From Pacificimonas aurantium (GTDB lineage: Bacteria > Pseudomonadota > Alphaproteobacteria > Sphingomonadales > Sphingomonadaceae): a stretch of 64,000 nucleotides of DNA. Below, piece by piece: positions 18,098 to 26,923 of this stretch. Position 1 is the stretch's first letter. Each line of letters begins with the position of its first letter. The notes under the pieces are model-generated. The model made no database searches, was not told where the DNA came from, and saw nothing but the letters and a program-made list of their open reading frames with translations. Both the position numbers and the translations under genes were made by a program. The stretch spans positions 1,302,001-1,366,000 of the forward strand of contig NZ_JAGSGB010000001.1 of NCBI RefSeq assembly GCF_020092905.1, in the 5' to 3' direction.

Positions 18098-18574
18098 TCA
18101 CAGGGACTTCGCGGCGCGGCCCACGGCCTTTGCCAGGTCCCGTTCCATATCGGCGAAGCTGCGTGTCAGCGCGCCATTGCGGCCGATCAGGACGATGTCG
18201 GTACCAGGCGGGGCGCGGTCCGGCAGGATAGCCGCGCTGAGGGCACGGAGCCTCCGCTTCAGCTTGTTGCGGACGACCGCATTGCCGATCTTCTTGGTGA
18301 CCGTGAAGCCGACCCGGACGACATCCGAATCATCGCGGCGCGCCCGCATCAGCAGGACGAAGCCCTGTGTCGGAGCCCGCGCGCCTCTGTTCGCGGCGAG
18401 GAAGTCACGCCGCTTCCTCAGCCGGTCGAGTGTTACGCGGACAGCTTCTTGCGGCCGCGCGCACGGCGACGCGCCAGCACCTGCCGCCCCGACTTCGTGG
18501 CCATGCGGGCGCGGAAACCGTGCCGCCGCTTGCGGACGAGATTGGAGGGCTGAAACGTGCGCTTCATCGGACAT
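18098..18574 (-). CDS. rnpA: Ribonuclease P protein component RnpA (start in or before rpmH)
   Basis: The C-terminal ~110 residues are a normal RNase P protein: [37 protein letters not shown]. The conserved core starts at about 18433, right after the rpmH stop, yet this frame has no ATG, GTG or TTG there. The only canonical start in reach is the ATG at 18574, 7 bases before the rpmH ATG, making a 158-residue product whose first ~50 residues are read over the whole of rpmH in another frame. The alternative is a CTG at 18421 (107 residues). The coding call is firm; the start is not. Confidence 0.85.
   Translation of the reverse strand: MSDEAHVSALQSRPQAAARFPRPHGHEVGAAGAGASPCARPQEAVRVTLDRLRKRRDFLAANRGARAPTQGFVLLMRARRDDSDVVRVGFTVTKKIGNAVVRNKLKRRLRALSAAILPDRAPPGTDIVLIGRNGALTRSFADMERDLAKAVGRAAKSL
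18433..18567 (-). CDS. rpmH: 50S ribosomal protein L34
   Basis: A 44-residue L34 (starts [18 protein letters not shown], ends GRKKLSA), normal in length and sequence. The AGGTGA ribosome site lies 6 bases before its ATG. It is first in the rnpA-yidD-yidC-engB operon and is completely contained in the upstream-extended rnpA frame. Confidence 0.97.
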   Translation of the reverse strand: MKRTFQPSNLVRKRRHGFRARMATKSGRQVLARRRARGRKKLSA

Positions 18575-18697
18575 CACCTGCGAAAACGTGCGAAATAATA
18601 AAGGCCGCCTTGGTCCTGCGCGCCGGGGGACATACGCCTTCCACGAGAGGGCATCGCCTAGTCGAGCGCGCGGGCCGAGCGGCCACGTTCGCTGCGG

Positions 18698-18726
18698 CAC
18701 ATAGGCTCCGCTCGCTATTCTGTCAA
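18698..18726 (-). promoter_or_regulatory. Sigma-70-type promoter for the rpmH operon
   Basis: On the minus strand a perfect TTGACA (18726-18721) is followed after exactly 17 bases by TATGTG (18703-18698). This would start transcription near 18691, about 120 bases before rpmH. It is the clearest housekeeping promoter I found in the window, consistent with strong expression of L34. Confidence 0.75.
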
Positions 18727-18761
18727 TATTCGGTAACGGGAAGGGCCTCTAGGCCGAAAGC

Positions 18762-19586
18762 ATGCCCATGACAGAGACCTCCCGCAATCCGCGCGGCGCC
18801 AAAATGCCGGCCGACGGTTCTTCCGTCCAGCCGCCCGAGCCTCCCTCGGATGGGGGCGGGGGCGGGGGCGGGGTGCGCCGCTATCTGCCGCTTGCGCTTC
18901 TCGCCCTCGGCCTCGCCGCCTTCTTCCTTCTTGGCGGCGGCGACTATCTCAGCCTTGACTATCTTGCCGATCGCTATCAGGAGCTGCGCAGCTTCGTCGC
19001 CGATAACCTGTTCCTTGCCGCGGCGGGCTATGCGCTTCTCTACCTGCTTGTCGTCGCCATCAGCGTACCGGGCGCGGGCGCCCTTACCATCGCCGGGGGC
19101 CTCCTGTTCGGCACGGTTCTCGGGGGCGCGCTCACCGTCGTGGGCGCAACCGCCGGTGCCGTCGTGATCTTCCTCGCTGCGCGTACCGCCTTTGCGGACA
19201 TGCTGCGGGAAAAGGCGGGGCCGCGCGTGCGAAAACTGCGCGCCGGGTTCGAGAAGGACGCCTTCAACTACCTCCTCTTCCTGCGGCTCGTGCCCGCCTT
19301 CCCCTTCTTCCTCATCAACATCGCCGCCGGCCTGTTCGGCATGCGCCTGCTGCCTTACGCGCTGGCGACCTTTTTCGGGATCATGCCGGGGACGTTCGTC
19401 TACGCCTCGATCGGCAACGGCGCAGGTGCGATCATCGCGCGCGGCGAGGACCTTCGGCTCTCAGGCGTTCTGACCGACCCGGCAATACTCATTCCCGTGA
19501 TCGGCCTCGCGGTTCTCGCGCTGGTCCCCGTCGTCGTGCGCCGTCTTCGGGGGCGGAGAGGCGATGCCGCGGGCGGGACGGCGTAG
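18762..19586 (+). CDS. TVP38/TMEM64 family membrane protein
   Basis: A 274-residue protein with a Pro/Gly-rich cytoplasmic N-terminus (a run of seven glycines near residue 35) and about six hydrophobic segments. The family core is visible: ISVPGAGALTIAGGLLFG, then FLRLVPAFPFFLINIAAGLFGMRLLPYALATFFGIMPGTFVY. These SNARE-associated/DedA-like proteins probably act in lipid movement; the substrate is not known. A second ATG at 18804 is a possible start. Its last 126 bases overlap a convergent gene. Confidence 0.87.
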   Translation: MPMTETSRNPRGAKMPADGSSVQPPEPPSDGGGGGGGVRRYLPLALLALGLAAFFLLGGGDYLSLDYLADRYQELRSFVADNLFLAAAGYALLYLLVVAISVPGAGALTIAGGLLFGTVLGGALTVVGATAGAVVIFLAARTAFADMLREKAGPRVRKLRAGFEKDAFNYLLFLRLVPAFPFFLINIAAGLFGMRLLPYALATFFGIMPGTFVYASIGNGAGAIIARGEDLRLSGVLTDPAILIPVIGLAVLALVPVVVRRLRGRRGDAAGGTA

Positions 19587-19850
19587 TCCCCGGTCGGTAA
19601 GGCGGCCAGCGCGCGGCCACCGCCGCTTGAAGCGCACATAGCGGCGCTTCGCCCAGCGCGAATTTCTGAGAACGAGGGCAAGGCCGAGGGCGAAACCCAG
19701 AAGGCCGGCGGGGCCGGGGGCCGTGGGACCAAGGACCACCGGCGCGAGGATCATCAGGGCAATACCGGCGATCAACTCGCTCCAGCGCCGCCATGCCGCT
19801 TTTCCGCCCAAGGTGCTTGGTCTCCCGTCTTGTATTTTCCCCACCATCAT
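19461..19850 (-). CDS. Small membrane protein, PGPGW-like
   Basis: A predicted 129-residue protein from the ATG at 19850. Residues ~25-60 form two membrane segments around APGPAGLLGFALGLALVLR, followed by a strongly basic stretch (WAKRRYVRFKRRW), which resembles the PGPGW putative transmembrane family. The last ~40 residues are polar and lie opposite the end of the TVP38 gene, so the conserved part probably stops near 19580. No clear ribosome site; function unknown. Confidence 0.55.
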   Translation of the reverse strand: MMVGKIQDGRPSTLGGKAAWRRWSELIAGIALMILAPVVLGPTAPGPAGLLGFALGLALVLRNSRWAKRRYVRFKRRWPRAGRLTDRGLRRPARGIASPPPKTAHDDGDQRENREADHGNEYCRVGQNA

Positions 19851-20103
19851 CGGGTGGGCCGCCCGGTTTTCAAGGGGGGCGGCGCGAAGTTCCCGCGCGG
19901 GCGATGCCCGTTTGCCACGCCCACGGTCCACCAGGGCTTTGGCGAGGTCGCGGTGAACCGTCATTGAACGGTTTTGAAAACTTCACCTGAACGCAAAATC
20001 CGCTCAACCCTCCTGTCACCGAACGTCGCCAGATGCCGCAGCGCACAAACGATCCGCACGTCCGAGGGTCGGTGTGCCTCAAGCGAAATTGGGGGACTTT
20101 GGA

Positions 20104-22476
20104 ATGACCGTTATCTCTCCGCTGGGCGCTGCGACCTGCGCCCTGGCAACCGCACTGCTCGTCTCCGCGCCGACATGGGCACGGGAGGGGGCAGCCGACC
20201 AACTCGCCACCGTTTCCGACGAGGTCATCGTCGTCACCGCCGACACGGCCTTCAATCAATCGCTCGTGACCGATGCGATGAAGGCGCAGCAGACGCCGCT
20301 CACCAGTCCGCTGGCCCTCATCGACAACCTGCCGGGCATTTCGATCCAGGAAGGGGACACCTTCGGTTTCGACGACTGGTCGACGACGATTACCATTCGC
20401 GGCTTTCAGACCTCTCTGGCCGACCAGCAGATCGGCATCACCATCGACGGCCTGCCCAATGGCGGCTCCAACTATGGCGGCGGCTCGAAGGCGAACCGCT
20501 ATATCGATTCGGCGAATATCGGCGGAATCGAGGTGTCGCAGGGCACGGCGGACATTGCGTCGCGCTCCAACGAGGCACTTGGCGGAACGGTGAACTTCCT
20601 CACCGACGACCCGCTCGACGACCGCCGCCTGCGCGCCTCCGTCTCGCTCGGCGAATTCGAGGCGCAGCGCTACTATGTTCGCTACGATACCGGGGCGCTT
20701 GCGGATGACCTGGTGCGCGCCTGGGTCTCGCTGTCTCATCAGAAGGCAACCGACTGGATCAACGGCGCGGCCGAGAATGAGCGCGACCACATCGCCGCGA
20801 AGTTCATCGCGGACGCCGATCCCGTCACGCTGACCGGCTACATCTCCTACGACGACACGCATGAGGACAATTATCAGCGCCTGTTCTCCGAAGCGGAGTA
20901 TCAGGAGAATCCCGAATGGGACCGGCTGATCGACGAGTGGGTCGGCAATCCCTATGTCGACCAGGTCTATCGCCGCGGCTGGTCGACGCTGCGCGAGAAC
21001 TTCTTCACCTATCTGAAGGCGGATGCCGGCCTCGGCGATGTCGATCTGACCGGCGGCGCCTATTATCATCGCAATTTCGGCCGCGGCGACTGGGTGCCGC
21101 CCTATATCGTCGACACGTTCGACGACGGTGACGGGGCACCGCACAGCGAATTGGCGGGCGGCTCCTATTTCGGCACGCCGTTACTGGGACAGATCTTTTT
21201 CGTAGATGCGAATGGCGTCGCCCTGACACCGGACCCCGACTGCGTCTCCTCGATCACCTTCCCCTATGGCGGCGGCGGGGCGCAATATGACGCGGCATGC
21301 TATCCTGCTGGCGTGATTCCCGTGCAATCCTACCGTCACACCCATTACAAGCGCGACCGTTACGGTGTGACGGCAGATGCCGCCTGGAACCGAGACTTCG
21401 GCGACTTCGGGGCCGGCCTGCGCGGCGGAATCTGGTATGAGGACGGTACCCGCTCCGAACATCGCGACTGGCACAAGATCACCGACGCACGTGTCGGCTA
21501 CGAATTCGACGAGACGCCCTACTGGACGCAGTATGACCGCGAATATCCGGCCAGCACGTTCCGCTATTATGCGGAGGCGAGCGGCGAATTCGCCGGTCTC
21601 AGCCTGTCGGTTGGGGTGAAGCAGTTCCTGGTCGATGTGTCGCGGAAAGACCTGTTCGGCCTGACCTCCGACGCGGAGATCGATTCCGACTCCGACCTGC
21701 TATTGTCGCTTGGCGCGGTGTACGACACTCCGGTGGACGGCCTGTCGCTGTTCGCGGGCTATGCCGAGAACTTCAAGGCGCTGGGTGACGAAATCCTCGA
21801 GCGCCCCGATTCCGACCTCAGCAACCTTGAGCCGGAAACGTCGGAGAACATAGAGGCCGGTCTGCGCTACGGCGGGCCGTTCTTTTCCGGGTCGGTGACC
21901 TACTTCACCAATGACTTCGAGAACCGCATCATCTTCCTCGACAACAACACCGATGCCGGGCCGGACTATCTGATTGGCACCAACGGCACTTACTTCAACG
22001 CCGGCGGCATCGACAGCGAGGGGATCGAGGTCTCGCTGGAGGCGCCGGTGAGCAGCACGATCTCGGCATTCGTCTCATATTCCTATGTCGATGCGACCTA
22101 TATCGGTACCGGCGATGCCGCGGTGGACGGCGCGCTTGGCATCACGCCCGGCAACCGGGTCGTCGGCGTCGCCGACCATCTGTTCAGCGGCTCGCTGGAC
22201 TGGCTCGACGGCCCTTACAATGCCGGCCTATCGGTAAAATACACCGGCGACCGGTACGTGACCTTCGCCAATGACTGGGCCGCCGACTCATATGTGATCA
22301 CCGACGTTTACCTGGGTGTACGGGGCGAGGGGATCAGCGAGGTGCTGACAGGCATCTCCGCCGATCTTGTCGTCAACAATCTCTTCGACGAGGACTATCT
22401 CGGCGGCATTTCCGGAAACGGTGCGTGGATCGGTGCGCCGCGCACGGTGGTGTTCACCCTCAGCATGGATTTCTGA
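20104..22476 (+). CDS. TonB-dependent outer-membrane receptor
   Basis: A 790-residue receptor with a signal peptide (MTVISPLGAATCALATALL..., cleavage near APTWA), a TonB-box-like DEVIVVTA, a plug domain (residues ~60-180: SPLALIDNLPGISIQEGD, TITIRGFQ, GGIEVSQGTADI, GGTVNFLT) and a beta-barrel ending in aromatic F (VVFTLSMDF). Start is the ATG after GGGGGACTTTGG. It could carry an iron complex or another ligand; no transport genes adjoin it and no Fur box is evident to me. A two-tier hairpin follows the stop. Confidence 0.92.
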   Translation: MTVISPLGAATCALATALLVSAPTWAREGAADQLATVSDEVIVVTADTAFNQSLVTDAMKAQQTPLTSPLALIDNLPGISIQEGDTFGFDDWSTTITIRGFQTSLADQQIGITIDGLPNGGSNYGGGSKANRYIDSANIGGIEVSQGTADIASRSNEALGGTVNFLTDDPLDDRRLRASVSLGEFEAQRYYVRYDTGALADDLVRAWVSLSHQKATDWINGAAENERDHIAAKFIADADPVTLTGYISYDDTHEDNYQRLFSEAEYQENPEWDRLIDEWVGNPYVDQVYRRGWSTLRENFFTYLKADAGLGDVDLTGGAYYHRNFGRGDWVPPYIVDTFDDGDGAPHSELAGGSYFGTPLLGQIFFVDANGVALTPDPDCVSSITFPYGGGGAQYDAACYPAGVIPVQSYRHTHYKRDRYGVTADAAWNRDFGDFGAGLRGGIWYEDGTRSEHRDWHKITDARVGYEFDETPYWTQYDREYPASTFRYYAEASGEFAGLSLSVGVKQFLVDVSRKDLFGLTSDAEIDSDSDLLLSLGAVYDTPVDGLSLFAGYAENFKALGDEILERPDSDLSNLEPETSENIEAGLRYGGPFFSGSVTYFTNDFENRIIFLDNNTDAGPDYLIGTNGTYFNAGGIDSEGIEVSLEAPVSSTISAFVSYSYVDATYIGTGDAAVDGALGITPGNRVVGVADHLFSGSLDWLDGPYNAGLSVKYTGDRYVTFANDWAADSYVITDVYLGVRGEGISEVLTGISADLVVNNLFDEDYLGGISGNGAWIGAPRTVVFTLSMDF

Positions 22477-22497
22477 ACCGGGGAGGAGTGATCCGAA

Positions 22498-22537
22498 CGG
22501 GCGGGCTCTCTCCCTTTTTCCAGGGATGGCCCGTCCG
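22498..22537. terminator. Hairpin after the TonB-dependent receptor gene
   Basis: A 9-bp arm (CGGGCGGGC at 22498-22506 with GGCCCGTCCG at 22528-22537, one G-T pair) encloses a second stem TCCC/GGGA. There is no T run after it, so intrinsic termination is uncertain. It is 20 bases past the receptor stop and before comM. Confidence 0.4.
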
Positions 22538-22624
22538 CGTGGCGTCCGCCGACCGTTTCGCCGGTGGACAAGCCGTCCATCCCCGCTAACCCTTTCAACC
22601 GGGGCCGGAAGATAGGGGGCGGGC

Positions 22625-24133
22625 ATGGTTTCGCATGTGACGACGGTGGCGTTTCTGGGACTGGAAGCGCGCACCGTCGACGTGCAGGTCCAGATCGCGA
22701 AGGGAAGTTCGAAATTCACCATCGTCGGGCTGGCCGACAAGGCGGTGGCGGAATCGCAGGAGCGCGTGCGCGCCGCGCTTTCCGGTATCGGTCTTGCCCT
22801 GCCGTTCCAGCGCATCACCGTGAACCTTTCCCCCGCCGACTTGCCAAAGGAGGGATCGCATTACGACCTTCCCATCGCGCTTGGTCTTCTCGCGGCAATG
22901 GGCATCGTCGATGCCGAGCAGCTGGCGGAATATCTGATCGTCGGCGAGCTTTCGCTCGACGGACGCGTCGCCAACGTTCCCGGCGTGCTGCTCGCGGCGC
23001 TCCATGCCTCCGCCAGCGACCTCGGCCTGATCTGTCCCGCGCCGCAGGGCGGGGAAGCGGCATGGGCGGGTCGCATCGACGTGCTGGCGGCGCCCGGCCT
23101 TCTGGAACTGCTGAATCATTTCAAGGGAACGCAGCTTCTGTCGCCGCCGGAACGTGCGGCGGCCGCGGACGCACCGCCGGTCCCGGATCTGAAAGCAGTC
23201 AAGGGGCAGGAAACCGCGAAACGAGCGCTCGAAATCGCCGCGGCCGGGGGACACAACCTGCTCATGTCGGGTCCGCCGGGGGCGGGCAAGTCGCTGCTCG
23301 CCTCCACCCTGCCGGGGATCCTGCCCGAATTGGCGCCGCAGGAGGCGCTCGAAGTCTCGATGGTGGCATCGGTTGCGGGGACGCTGGAGGCCGGGCGGCT
23401 TATCCGCCAGCGTCCCTACCGCGCCCCGCATCATTCCGCCTCGATGCCCGCTCTCGTCGGCGGCGGGCAGAAGGCCAAACCGGGAGAGGTCAGTCTTGCC
23501 CATCTCGGCGTACTCTTCCTGGATGAACTGCCCGAGTTCGACCGGCGGGTGCTCGACAGCCTGCGCCAGCCCCTGGAAACGGGCGAGGTGTCCGTGGCGC
23601 GTGCGGCGCTTCACGTCACCTACCCCGCACGGGTCCAGCTGATCGCGGCGATGAACCCGTGCCGCTGCGGACATCTGGGCGATCCCGCTCTCGCCTGCGC
23701 GCGCGCGCCGCGCTGCGCTGCCGACTATCAGGCGAAGCTGTCCGGTCCGCTGCTCGACCGGATCGATCTGCATGTGGAGGTCGAGCCCGTTTCTGCCGCC
23801 GACCTCGCCATGCCGCCGCCTGCCGAAGGGTCGGCAGACGTCGCAGCCCGGGTCGCCGAGGCGCGGGCGCGCCAGACGCAGCGCTACGCCGAAGTTGCGG
23901 CCCGCACCAACGCCGAAGCGGACGGAGACGTGCTCAGCGACGCCGCGACTCCCGAGGAGGCGGGCGCGGAATTGTTGCGGCAGGCGGCGGAGGCCATGAA
24001 GCTGACGGCCCGGTCCTACCACCGCGTGCTGAAGGTGGCGCGCACGATCGCCGATTTGTCCGCTGCCGACCGCGTATCGCGCGCCCATATTGCCGAGGCA
24101 CTCAGCTATCGGCGCCGTGCGCCGGTGGCCTAG
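22625..24133 (+). CDS. comM: YifB/ComM family Mg-chelatase-like AAA+ protein
   Basis: A 502-residue protein with an N-terminal ChlI/Lon-type domain (residues ~20-140: KFTIVGLADKAVAESQERVRAAL, PADLPKEGSHYDLPIALGLL) and an AAA+ core with Walker A GPPGAGKS, Walker B VLFLDELPEF and the conserved MNPCRCGHLGDP cysteine block, then a C-terminal helical domain (SYHRVLKVARTIADL). ComM is a hexameric helicase promoting branch migration during natural transformation, although the family is found far more widely than competence. Confidence 0.95.
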   Translation: MVSHVTTVAFLGLEARTVDVQVQIAKGSSKFTIVGLADKAVAESQERVRAALSGIGLALPFQRITVNLSPADLPKEGSHYDLPIALGLLAAMGIVDAEQLAEYLIVGELSLDGRVANVPGVLLAALHASASDLGLICPAPQGGEAAWAGRIDVLAAPGLLELLNHFKGTQLLSPPERAAAADAPPVPDLKAVKGQETAKRALEIAAAGGHNLLMSGPPGAGKSLLASTLPGILPELAPQEALEVSMVASVAGTLEAGRLIRQRPYRAPHHSASMPALVGGGQKAKPGEVSLAHLGVLFLDELPEFDRRVLDSLRQPLETGEVSVARAALHVTYPARVQLIAAMNPCRCGHLGDPALACARAPRCAADYQAKLSGPLLDRIDLHVEVEPVSAADLAMPPPAEGSADVAARVAEARARQTQRYAEVAARTNAEADGDVLSDAATPEEAGAELLRQAAEAMKLTARSYHRVLKVARTIADLSAADRVSRAHIAEALSYRRRAPVA

Positions 24134-24198
24134 CACCAGAGCGCAAAAGCCTTCTGACAACATAAATTAACCCGTTGGTTTCAGGTAAAAATGTCACG

Positions 24199-24224
24199 GG
24201 AACCTGCGGGCTGCCCGCCCTGTT
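24199..24224 (+). promoter_or_regulatory. Possible EcfG (general stress sigma) promoter
   Basis: GGAAC at 24199-24203 is followed after 17 bases by TGTT. The alphaproteobacterial EcfG consensus is GGAAC-N16/17-CGTT, so this differs at one position of the -10 element. It lies ~65 bases upstream of an operon of stress-associated types (SRPBCC, Zn-alcohol dehydrogenase, SDR). The match is suggestive only. Confidence 0.35.
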
Positions 24225-24290
24225 GACTGGGAAACGCCGCGGCGCGGTCCGAACGCGCCCCGGTCATCCAGACGACAGGGAGCGCAAACG

Positions 24291-24932
24291 ATGGACGACG
24301 ATACCAGAAAGAAACTCTGGATAGGGCTGCCCGCCATCGGGGCGGTCGCCGCGGCGGCGGCGATTGGCGGCTCGGCGGCGCTGCGCAACGCACGGCGCGA
24401 CCGGCCGCATGATTCGGCGCCGGGCTGGACAACGCATTCCGACAGGTTCGGGAAATACGACGTTGTCGGCCGCGCGGTCACGATCAACCGGCCGCGGCAT
24501 GAACTCTATGCCTTCTGGAAGGATTTCCAGAACCTTCCCACGGTCATGCAGAATGTCACGTCGATCCAGCCTACGGGCAAGGACGGCCGCGCGGTCTGGA
24601 CGATATCCGCCCCGGGCGGCCGCTCGGTCGAAGTCGAGACGGAAATCGTCAAGGACGAAGCCGACTCGCTGATTGCCTGGCGATCTGTCGAGGGTTCGGA
24701 CATCGACACCGAAGGACGCGTGGAATTCGAGGACGCTGTCGGTGATCGCGGCACGAAGGTGCAGCTGGTCATCGCCTACAAGGCGCCGGGCGGCGAGATC
24801 GGGCGGCTGTTGGCGAAGGCCTTCCTGAAAGAGCCGAAGATCCAGGCTCGCCACGACCTGAAACGATTCAAGATGCTTATGGAAACCGGCGAGATCGCGA
24901 CTTCCGCGCACAGCCGGACGACGGGAGAATAA
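24291..24932 (+). CDS. SRPBCC (polyketide cyclase/dehydrase-like) membrane-anchored protein
   Basis: A 213-residue protein with an N-terminal hydrophobic segment (residues ~10-30, IGLPAIGAVAAAAAIGGSAAL) and a START/Bet v 1-like SRPBCC domain (VGRAVTINRPRHELYAFWKDFQNLPTVMQNV). Such proteins bind hydrophobic ligands; relatives named cyclase/dehydrase or YtpR-like membrane proteins are common in stress-induced gene groups. It is first in a three-gene operon, ending 3 bases before the alcohol dehydrogenase ATG. Confidence 0.8.
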   Translation: MDDDTRKKLWIGLPAIGAVAAAAAIGGSAALRNARRDRPHDSAPGWTTHSDRFGKYDVVGRAVTINRPRHELYAFWKDFQNLPTVMQNVTSIQPTGKDGRAVWTISAPGGRSVEVETEIVKDEADSLIAWRSVEGSDIDTEGRVEFEDAVGDRGTKVQLVIAYKAPGGEIGRLLAKAFLKEPKIQARHDLKRFKMLMETGEIATSAHSRTTGE

Positions 24933-24935
24933 TAA

Positions 24936-26117
24936 ATGCGCGCAGTAGCTTGGCACGGAACCCACGACATGCGCGTGGACACCGTTCCCGACCCCGAAAT
25001 CATCAATCCGAAGGACGCCGTCATCAAGGTCACCTCGACCGCGATTTGCGGGTCCGACCTTCACCTTTACGACGGCGTGATCCCCGGCATGATGCCAGGC
25101 GACATCGTCGGTCATGAGATGATGGGCGAGGTGGTCGAGACCGGCCCCGAATCCACGCTTCAGAAGGGGCAGCGCGTCGTCGTGCCCTTCACCATCTCCT
25201 GCGGCGACTGTTACTTCTGCCGCAAGACGCAATATTCCGCCTGCGACAACACCAATCCCGCCGACAAGCAGGACATGTCGGAAAAGCTTTACGGCCACGC
25301 CATGTCCGCACTGTTCGGCTATTCGCACATGACCGGCGGCTATTCCGGCGGTCAGGCCGAATATGCCCGCATTCCGTTTTCGAACGTCGGCCCGATCGTC
25401 ATTCCGGACGGGCTCGAGGACGATCAGGTGCTGTTCCTGTCGGACATTCTTCCGACGGGATGGATGGGTGCGGAGAACGCCGAGATCGAAGAGGGCGACA
25501 TCGTCGCCGTCTGGGGCTGCGGGCCGGTCGGCCTGTTCGCCGTCCAGTCCGCCCGCCTGATGGGCGCGGGCCGCGTCATCGCCATCGACCACCATCCGCA
25601 CCGCCTGGAGCTGGCAAAGCAGCAGGGCGCGGAAGTCATCGACTTTCGCCGCACCGACGTGCGCGACGCGCTGATGGACATGACCGGCGGCATCGGGCCC
25701 GACGCGGTGATCGACGCGGTGGGCATGGAAGCGCACGGCTTTGCCGTCGACAATGTGCTCGACAGCGTGAAGCAGACGGTAGGCATCGGCGCCGACCGCG
25801 CCGCCGCTCTGAAGCAGGCGATCCTCTCCGTGCGCAAGGGCGGCCGGGTCTCCATGCCTGGCGTCTATGGCGGGATGGTCGACAAGTTCCCGCTCGGCGC
25901 CTTCATGGAGAAGGGCCTGACCCTGAAGACCGGTCAGACGCATGTACAGCGCTACCTGAAGCCGCTTCTGGAAAAAATTCAGGAGGGCGAGATCGACACG
26001 ACCTGGTTGATCTCGCACCGCCTGCCGCTCGAGCAGGCGCCGACCGGCTACGAAAATTTCCGCAACAACCAGAATGAATGGACGAAGGTCGTCCTGAAGC
26101 CGGGAATGTCCGCATGA
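24936..26117 (+). CDS. Zinc-dependent alcohol dehydrogenase, formaldehyde-dehydrogenase-like
   Basis: A 393-residue medium-chain dehydrogenase. Catalytic zinc residues lie in [10 protein letters not shown] and VGHEMMGEV; the four-cysteine structural zinc site [15 protein letters not shown] is complete; the Rossmann [13 protein letters not shown] binds NAD(P). The overall layout matches the glutathione-independent formaldehyde dehydrogenase/dismutase-like subgroup. The substrate is not predictable. It overlaps the SDR gene by the sequence ATGA. Confidence 0.9.
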   Translation: MRAVAWHGTHDMRVDTVPDPEIINPKDAVIKVTSTAICGSDLHLYDGVIPGMMPGDIVGHEMMGEVVETGPESTLQKGQRVVVPFTISCGDCYFCRKTQYSACDNTNPADKQDMSEKLYGHAMSALFGYSHMTGGYSGGQAEYARIPFSNVGPIVIPDGLEDDQVLFLSDILPTGWMGAENAEIEEGDIVAVWGCGPVGLFAVQSARLMGAGRVIAIDHHPHRLELAKQQGAEVIDFRRTDVRDALMDMTGGIGPDAVIDAVGMEAHGFAVDNVLDSVKQTVGIGADRAAALKQAILSVRKGGRVSMPGVYGGMVDKFPLGAFMEKGLTLKTGQTHVQRYLKPLLEKIQEGEIDTTWLISHRLPLEQAPTGYENFRNNQNEWTKVVLKPGMSA

Positions 26118-26896
26118 GCGAGCGCAAACTCGCCGTCGTCACCGGTGCTACGAGCGGCATCGGGTGGGAACTTGCCAAATGCGCCGCAAGCGACGGGTAC
26201 GACCTGATCGTGAATGCGCGTGGGGAGGAACTCGAGGACCGCGCGAGCGAACTCGAAGTCTTCGGCGTCTCGGCAAAGGCCGTGCGCGCCGACCTCGGTA
26301 CCGAAAGCGGTGTGGAGACACTTCTTTCCGCGCTTTCGGACCGCCCGGTGGACGTGTTCTGCGCAAATGCCGGTCTGGGCAAGGGCGGCGAGACGTTCCT
26401 CGACCAGGAGTTTCATGACGCCAAGGACGTCATCGATCTGAACTGTACGGGGACCGCCCGCCTGATTTACGATATCGGCCGGCATATGCGCAGCCGGGGC
26501 GAGGGGCGGATCCTCGTCACCGGGTCGATCGTCGACCGCATTCCCGGTCCCTTCAATGCCGTCTACAATGCGTCGAAGGCCTTCATCGACAGCCTGGCCT
26601 ACGCCGTGCGCAACGAGCTGAAGGATAGCGGGGTCACGATAACGGTCCTGATGCCGGGCCTGACCGACACCGGCTTTTTCGACCGCGCCAACATGGAAAA
26701 TACCGAAGCGGCCTCCACCTCGTTGAAGGATGACCCCGAAACGGTGGCGAAAGACGGCTGGAAGGCAATGCTCGCCGGAAAGGCCGGGGTCGTCGGCGGC
26801 AATCCGATGAACGTCGTCCAGCATGCCTTTGCGGGCGCGCTGCCCGACAAGGTGAATGCGGAACTGCACCGCATCCTGATGAAGGGCTTCGGCTAG
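26114..26896 (+). CDS. Short-chain dehydrogenase/reductase
   Basis: A 260-residue classical SDR: nucleotide motif [11 protein letters not shown] as ANAGLG, catalytic Ser in VTGSIVD and YNASK. Start is the ATG at 26114 in the ATGA overlap with the dehydrogenase; the frame is open 12 codons further. It is the third gene of the SRPBCC-ADH-SDR operon, so the two oxidoreductases may act on related carbonyl/alcohol pairs, but this is inference. Confidence 0.9.
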   Translation: MSERKLAVVTGATSGIGWELAKCAASDGYDLIVNARGEELEDRASELEVFGVSAKAVRADLGTESGVETLLSALSDRPVDVFCANAGLGKGGETFLDQEFHDAKDVIDLNCTGTARLIYDIGRHMRSRGEGRILVTGSIVDRIPGPFNAVYNASKAFIDSLAYAVRNELKDSGVTITVLMPGLTDTGFFDRANMENTEAASTSLKDDPETVAKDGWKAMLAGKAGVVGGNPMNVVQHAFAGALPDKVNAELHRILMKGFG

Positions 26897-26923
26897 GCTG
26901 GCTTGTTCGCTGCGGCGCGGCGT

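Noticed and set aside
22595-24163. 522-codon minus-strand open frame
   Set aside because: Exactly opposite comM, which has complete AAA+ motifs; no recognisable protein features in the mirror frame.
24264-26018. 584-codon minus-strand open frame
   Set aside because: Antisense to the SRPBCC and alcohol dehydrogenase genes; the plus-strand genes have full motifs and coupled starts.
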